Assembly: GCA_014338405.1 (NCBI GenBank) | Contig: JTDE01021207.1 | Coordinates: forward strand, 13,517-77,516 | Origin: Paragonimus skrjabini miyazakii | Taxonomy: Eukaryota > Platyhelminthes > Trematoda > Plagiorchiida > Troglotrematidae | DNA: 64,000 bases | Reading direction: 5' to 3' | Shown here: piece by piece, positions 60,665 through 64,000 of the stretch | Layout of the letters: each line of letters opens with the position of its first letter | Numbering within the stretch: the first letter of the stretch is position 1 | The notes under the pieces: model-generated | Database searches by the model: none | Seen by the model: the letters and a program-made list of their open reading frames with translations, nothing else | What the model was told of the DNA's origin: nothing | Made by a program: the position numbers and the translations under genes

Positions 60665-60785
60665 TGGAACAACTAGTGAACCAAAGCGTTTAAATGTGGT
60701 CTGTCGGTCATGCACAATTTGAGGTCAATGACACAATGATTAACATGATAATCTCATAAGAATGTTGGCCAGAATTTACATTGTG
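60665..60785 (+). mobile_element. Decayed head of the hammerhead repeat
   Basis: The series ctgtcggtcatgcacaattt, then gaggtcaatgacacaatgat, then taacatgataatctcataag follows the leader and tRNA-like head of the copy at 28260-28335 base for base with scattered changes. The hammerhead and tail are absent. Confidence 0.55.
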
Positions 60786-61752
60786 ATCTTGAGAGTAATT
60801 TCAAATCGACATCAGTAACTGACAAGGTCAAAACTAGACACCAGTGCTAATATTACAAGAGGTTGCCTTTCTGTAAAAGCTGTAAATAACGTTCTACATA
60901 CATCAGCTAGAGTCTTGGCGGCTCAATAATTTTCTATGATTAATAAAGGAGCTGATGACAACGTTCTACAATACACAACGGTGTAATGAGTCGATTCAAA
61001 CCAATTATTCTATGATTACATAGGCCATCCCCCTGACATTATTTACTGCTTATCCCAAAAAGCGTTGAATGAAGCCGATTGCTTCAGCAGTATTGTATTT
61101 CCCAAAACGTAAACAGCCTAACTAGTAAACAACAGCGAATTTTTTTACAAAAGATGAGGTAACCCATGGTTACTGGACAAAATTCGCTGGGATCACACTG
61201 CCGGTTTACTAGTTGTTATTACTCACTAGACATACATACTCGATGAAGCTTGACCGCAAATGTTGCCCAGTGAATGGTAAATGCTGACGTCAGATAGTAA
61301 TAACTTGTTCACCTGTTACTTATCTTGAGACAGACTTCCTCCAAACGCTTTTTTACCGAAGCCAATCTTCTTCACAAAACTAATATGCTTGTGAATCTAC
61401 TGACAACGATGAGTCATGTGGATCTGACTGTTAAGCGATCACCCCATGTACAATCACGTGCTCCATTAACATCGGGACTATTCGTCATTAGGTCACACAC
61501 AGAAGCTATAACATCACCGTACACTATCGATTGGGATTATTACGCCATTCTAAAAATGAATGATCGAAACCGTTTTTCCTTTATTCTCACTGTCATGATA
61601 AGCTTCTTTGAAGACTAAGTTATTGTTTTCAGATAAATTCTGTTCATTATTCATACCTGCAGAAATTAGAACATATCATTTATTAATTTCACACGCCCAG
61701 AATTTGTTGATTAATTTCATTACAATGTTTACCTGCTCTTTTTCTGTTTTAG
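60786..61752 (+). other. Intronic, nothing supported
   Basis: A 97-codon open frame at 61325-61618 includes a VDLTVKRSPHVQSRAP block that resembles this gene's style, but its acceptor is out of phase with the other exons. I left it out as an exon. Confidence 0.35.
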
Positions 61753-62073
61753 CACTCTGATGATAGTAGTTATAGCGAAAATCAACTTTCTGAAGACTCA
61801 ATCTTAGCGGATTCGCGGTTTTCGGACTTTGTTACAACACCGGAAGAATTTGGATATGCAAAGAACCATACTGGAAATAGATCGGTATATGATGGTAAAA
61901 TCACGATTGTTCATGCTCCGGACACTGACAGTGAATCGCATGTGCAACCAATATTATCATCTTTCGAACGTCGTTCATCTCGCTCTCCCATATATGTGAG
62001 ATCGGTGCCCTCGTTGCGTGTGAGTAGTAGGCCAAACCAGTCGCTAACTGTGAAAGCACCTGTCACATTCATG
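61753..62073 (+). CDS. Exon K: acidic then Arg/Ser-rich tail (107 codons)
   Basis: The exon lies between TTTCTGTTTTAG and a consensus ATG|GTAAGT donor. It is 321 nt, phase 0 at both ends and open. The first half is acidic and Ser-rich (HSDDSSYSENQLSEDSILAD, then a RFSDFVTTPEEFGYAKN block). The second half is basic, with FERRSSRSPIYVRSVPS and RVSSRPNQSLTVKAPVTFM. An internal GTGAGT after SLR could be used as an alternative phase-0 donor. Since it ends in a strong donor, the gene continues beyond 62073. No domain is recognised. Confidence 0.75.
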
Positions 62074-62271
62074 GTAAGTATTCATTGGTTTTACTTTTTT
62101 CTTTTTCTGTTATTGGGTTTCATTGAACAAGATGCGTATTTCCTAAATTTTTGTAGAACTGAGTTCACAATACTTCCTTTAGAAAACTGAACTGATGATC
62201 TTGGCACACGGAAATCAGTACGCGGTTTGGATGTGTTATCTTGTTTCGGCCTTGGATTGTTGCCTTAATTG

Positions 62272-62313
<42 letters not shown>

Positions 62314-62649
62314 CGATCGAACGTATAAAAATTGCGAAATACAATTAGACACAACAACACAGAACGTGTGTTGTCGACTCGTACTTATCAACCAATGTAT
62401 ACAGGATACTGGAATAGTAAAACAATTACATAACAGAAGGAGACAAAACATGTCAGTCATCACAATTCACCTTGTATAAATCGCGTTTTTGTTCTACATA
62501 AGCAGTGGCATGTATGAACGGATAGTTATGTAGAAAATATCATAAAGCAATTGTTACACGTGATACCCATCCACTATATTGAATCACTTCTTTATTCAAG
62601 AACAGTAGGTCACGGAGGTGTTGGACTAAGTCAAAGTCGGCTTAAAGAA
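62074..62649. other. Intron after exon K, contains TA microsatellite
   Basis: No exon is seen. The TA repeat at 62275-62312 is the only clear feature. Confidence 0.5.
62275..62312. repeat. TA dinucleotide microsatellite, 19 units
   Basis: An uninterrupted TA run of 38 bases, likely to be polymorphic. Confidence 0.95.
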
Positions 62650-64000
62650 TTTAAACCCCCTTAGTTGCTAAGACAGGGGAGTACCTGTCGGTTGTCGAGT
62701 GTAGGGCGTACGTTAGCCGCTTACGGTCTGTGAAGACGATGAAGGCCCTGCCTTCCAGGACATGTCAAAAATGGCGGATGCCGAGATATACCGCCAACAG
62801 CTCCTTTCCGAATGTGCTATACCGCGACTCAGCTGGCTGTAAACGTTTAGAAAAAAAAGGCTAATGGGCACCAGTCGTCACTGAGTTGTTGTTGCAAGAC
62901 TGCTCCTACAGCCACGTCTGACGCATCCACAGTTAGCGCTAAAGGAGCGGACGGATGATGATGTGACAACGATGCCATATTGGCGATAGCTATTTTTAAA
63001 TCAACGAAGGCCTTTTTTGCGGCCGTTGTAAATAAAAATGGGCGAACCTTGCCTCTGAGAATGTCGGTGAGCGGTTGCAATAAGTGTGCACAATTAGGAG
63101 TGAAACGACGTTAAAAATTTGCCAAACCATCGCAACGACGAAGTTGCTTGAATGATGTGGGCTCCAGGTAGTCCACTATTGCTTGCACTATTGCTTACAT
63201 CCCAAACGATCACTTGGCTAGGTGCATAGTCACTCCACAATGCGATAAACGGGCGAATAATGAACGTAAGTGCGCGCAATGTGCTTCCTGTGGGGAGCTA
63301 GCGACCAAGATGTCATCCAATTACAGATAAACACCCTCCAGTCCACGACACACCTCGTGAATTAAACGTTGGAAAGTCTGAGCAGCGTTGCTCAGATCAA
63401 ACGGCATACGTAAAAATTCGAAACGTCCGAACGGTGTTATGACCCCTGTCTTCTCAATTTCTTCGGGGGCTACAGGAATCTGGTTATACGTACGCATTAA
63501 GTCTGCTTGTGTGAATATCTGCGCTCCTGATGGGCTTGCTGTTAATTCCTGAATATGCGGAATTGAATACTTATCGAGAACGGTCATGTTGCTCAATGCT
63601 TGATAGTCACCATATGAGTGCCAGTCGTTATCAGTCTTTTTGGGCACCATGTGCAACGGCGAAGCCCATGGACTATTAGACGGACGGATAAAGCCAAGTT
63701 GAAGCATATGCTCAAATTCGGCCTGGGCAATTTTCAGCTTATCGGGAGCTAAGCAGCGTGGACAACTTGAAACTGGCGGCCCTCGTGTGACAATGTGATG
63801 CGCGACGTCGGTCGTCACGGCCGGTAGCTCGTTAGCGGGGCGGACCAGTTGAGGGAATTCGGATAAAAGCTTCCCATAAGGCTCGCCAACTACAGGATTG
63901 GCTAGCATTGGACTGATCACAACCGTATGCGATGGCTTACCCCGAACATTGAATCTTGTCAATTTATCAATCAGGCGCGATCGACGTGCATCGATCAGCA
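62650..64000 (-). mobile_element. Ty3/gypsy pol fragment: reverse transcriptase and RNase H, decayed
   Basis: The element runs on the minus strand in from beyond the window end. An open frame from 64000 to 63321 begins with a LIDARRSRLIDKLT linker. It then has the reverse transcriptase fingers (LGFIRPSNSPWASPLHMVPK), the first catalytic region (IFTQADLMRTYNQIPVAPEE) and FGRFEFLRMPF. A stop codon falls exactly at the tyrosine position of the Y-x-D-D catalytic box, after which LDDILVASS can still be read. The RNase H part follows at 63080-62847 (LTVDASDVAVGAVLQQ) and, after a frameshift at an A-run, at 62840-62650 (FGKELLAVYLGIRHF and FTDRKRLTYAL). Integrase is absent. Stops and frameshifts show a dead copy. 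Confidence 0.85.

Noticed and set aside
61325..61618. Possible extra exon before exon K
   Set aside because: Its best acceptor would start in the wrong phase compared with all other exons, and the only donor-like GTTAAG is weak.

Overview
The window looks like nuclear DNA of a blood fluke (Schistosoma-like digenean): it is AT-rich, has short exons separated by introns of many kilobases, and carries a typical trematode repeat load. That load comprises Penelope-like elements, non-LTR retrotransposons ending in TGA/ATC microsatellites, Ty3/gypsy elements and tRNA-headed repeats with hammerhead ribozymes of the kind known in schistosomes (the S. mansoni SM-alpha type). The species assignment is inference. 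No bacterial features, operons, CRISPR arrays or confident single-exon host genes are visible.

The one host gene I can support runs left to right across about 46 kb (15,560 to 62,073), and both ends probably lie outside what I can recognise. Its confident exons are at 15.56, 16.21, 18.24, 29.0, 34.8, 37.0, 40.6, 52.1 and 61.75 kb. There are weaker candidates at 33.5, 45.6, 49.2 and 54.4 kb. All nine confident exons are multiples of three and are read phase 0 to phase 0. The exons at 29.0, 34.8 and 37.0 kb join into a helical domain that resembles the C-terminal lid of the Hsp70 superfamily, in its longer Hsp110/HSPA4 form. The exons on both sides encode Ser/Pro/Arg-rich, probably disordered sequence. 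I did not find ATPase or substrate-binding beta-domain exons, so this is either the end of a very divergent Hsp110 or a lid domain placed in a different protein.

Repeat layout. Non-LTR retrotransposon 3' ends lie at 1-172 (+), 2454-3000 (-), 14010-14720 (-), 20690-21050 (+), 43986-44640 (-) and 51835-51950 (-), and a reverse transcriptase fragment at 55000-55400 (+). Penelope-like fragments lie at 19720-20207 and 48072-48340. Ty3/gypsy remnants lie at 43225-43885 (integrase end, polypurine tract and LTR) and 62650-64000 (reverse transcriptase and RNase H, running off the window). The tRNA-headed hammerhead repeat occurs at 25.7-26.0, 28.2-28.5, 32.1-32.7, 51.0-51.5 and 60.7 kb. Two copies still hold a nearly complete hammerhead. 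Another tRNA-like repeat is present twice around an assembly gap at 56.5-57.1 kb.

The remaining intronic and intergenic sequence (most of 3-11 kb, 21-28 kb, 29-32 kb, 44-48 kb and 57-61 kb) shows no supportable gene. Open frames there are short and of the size expected by chance.
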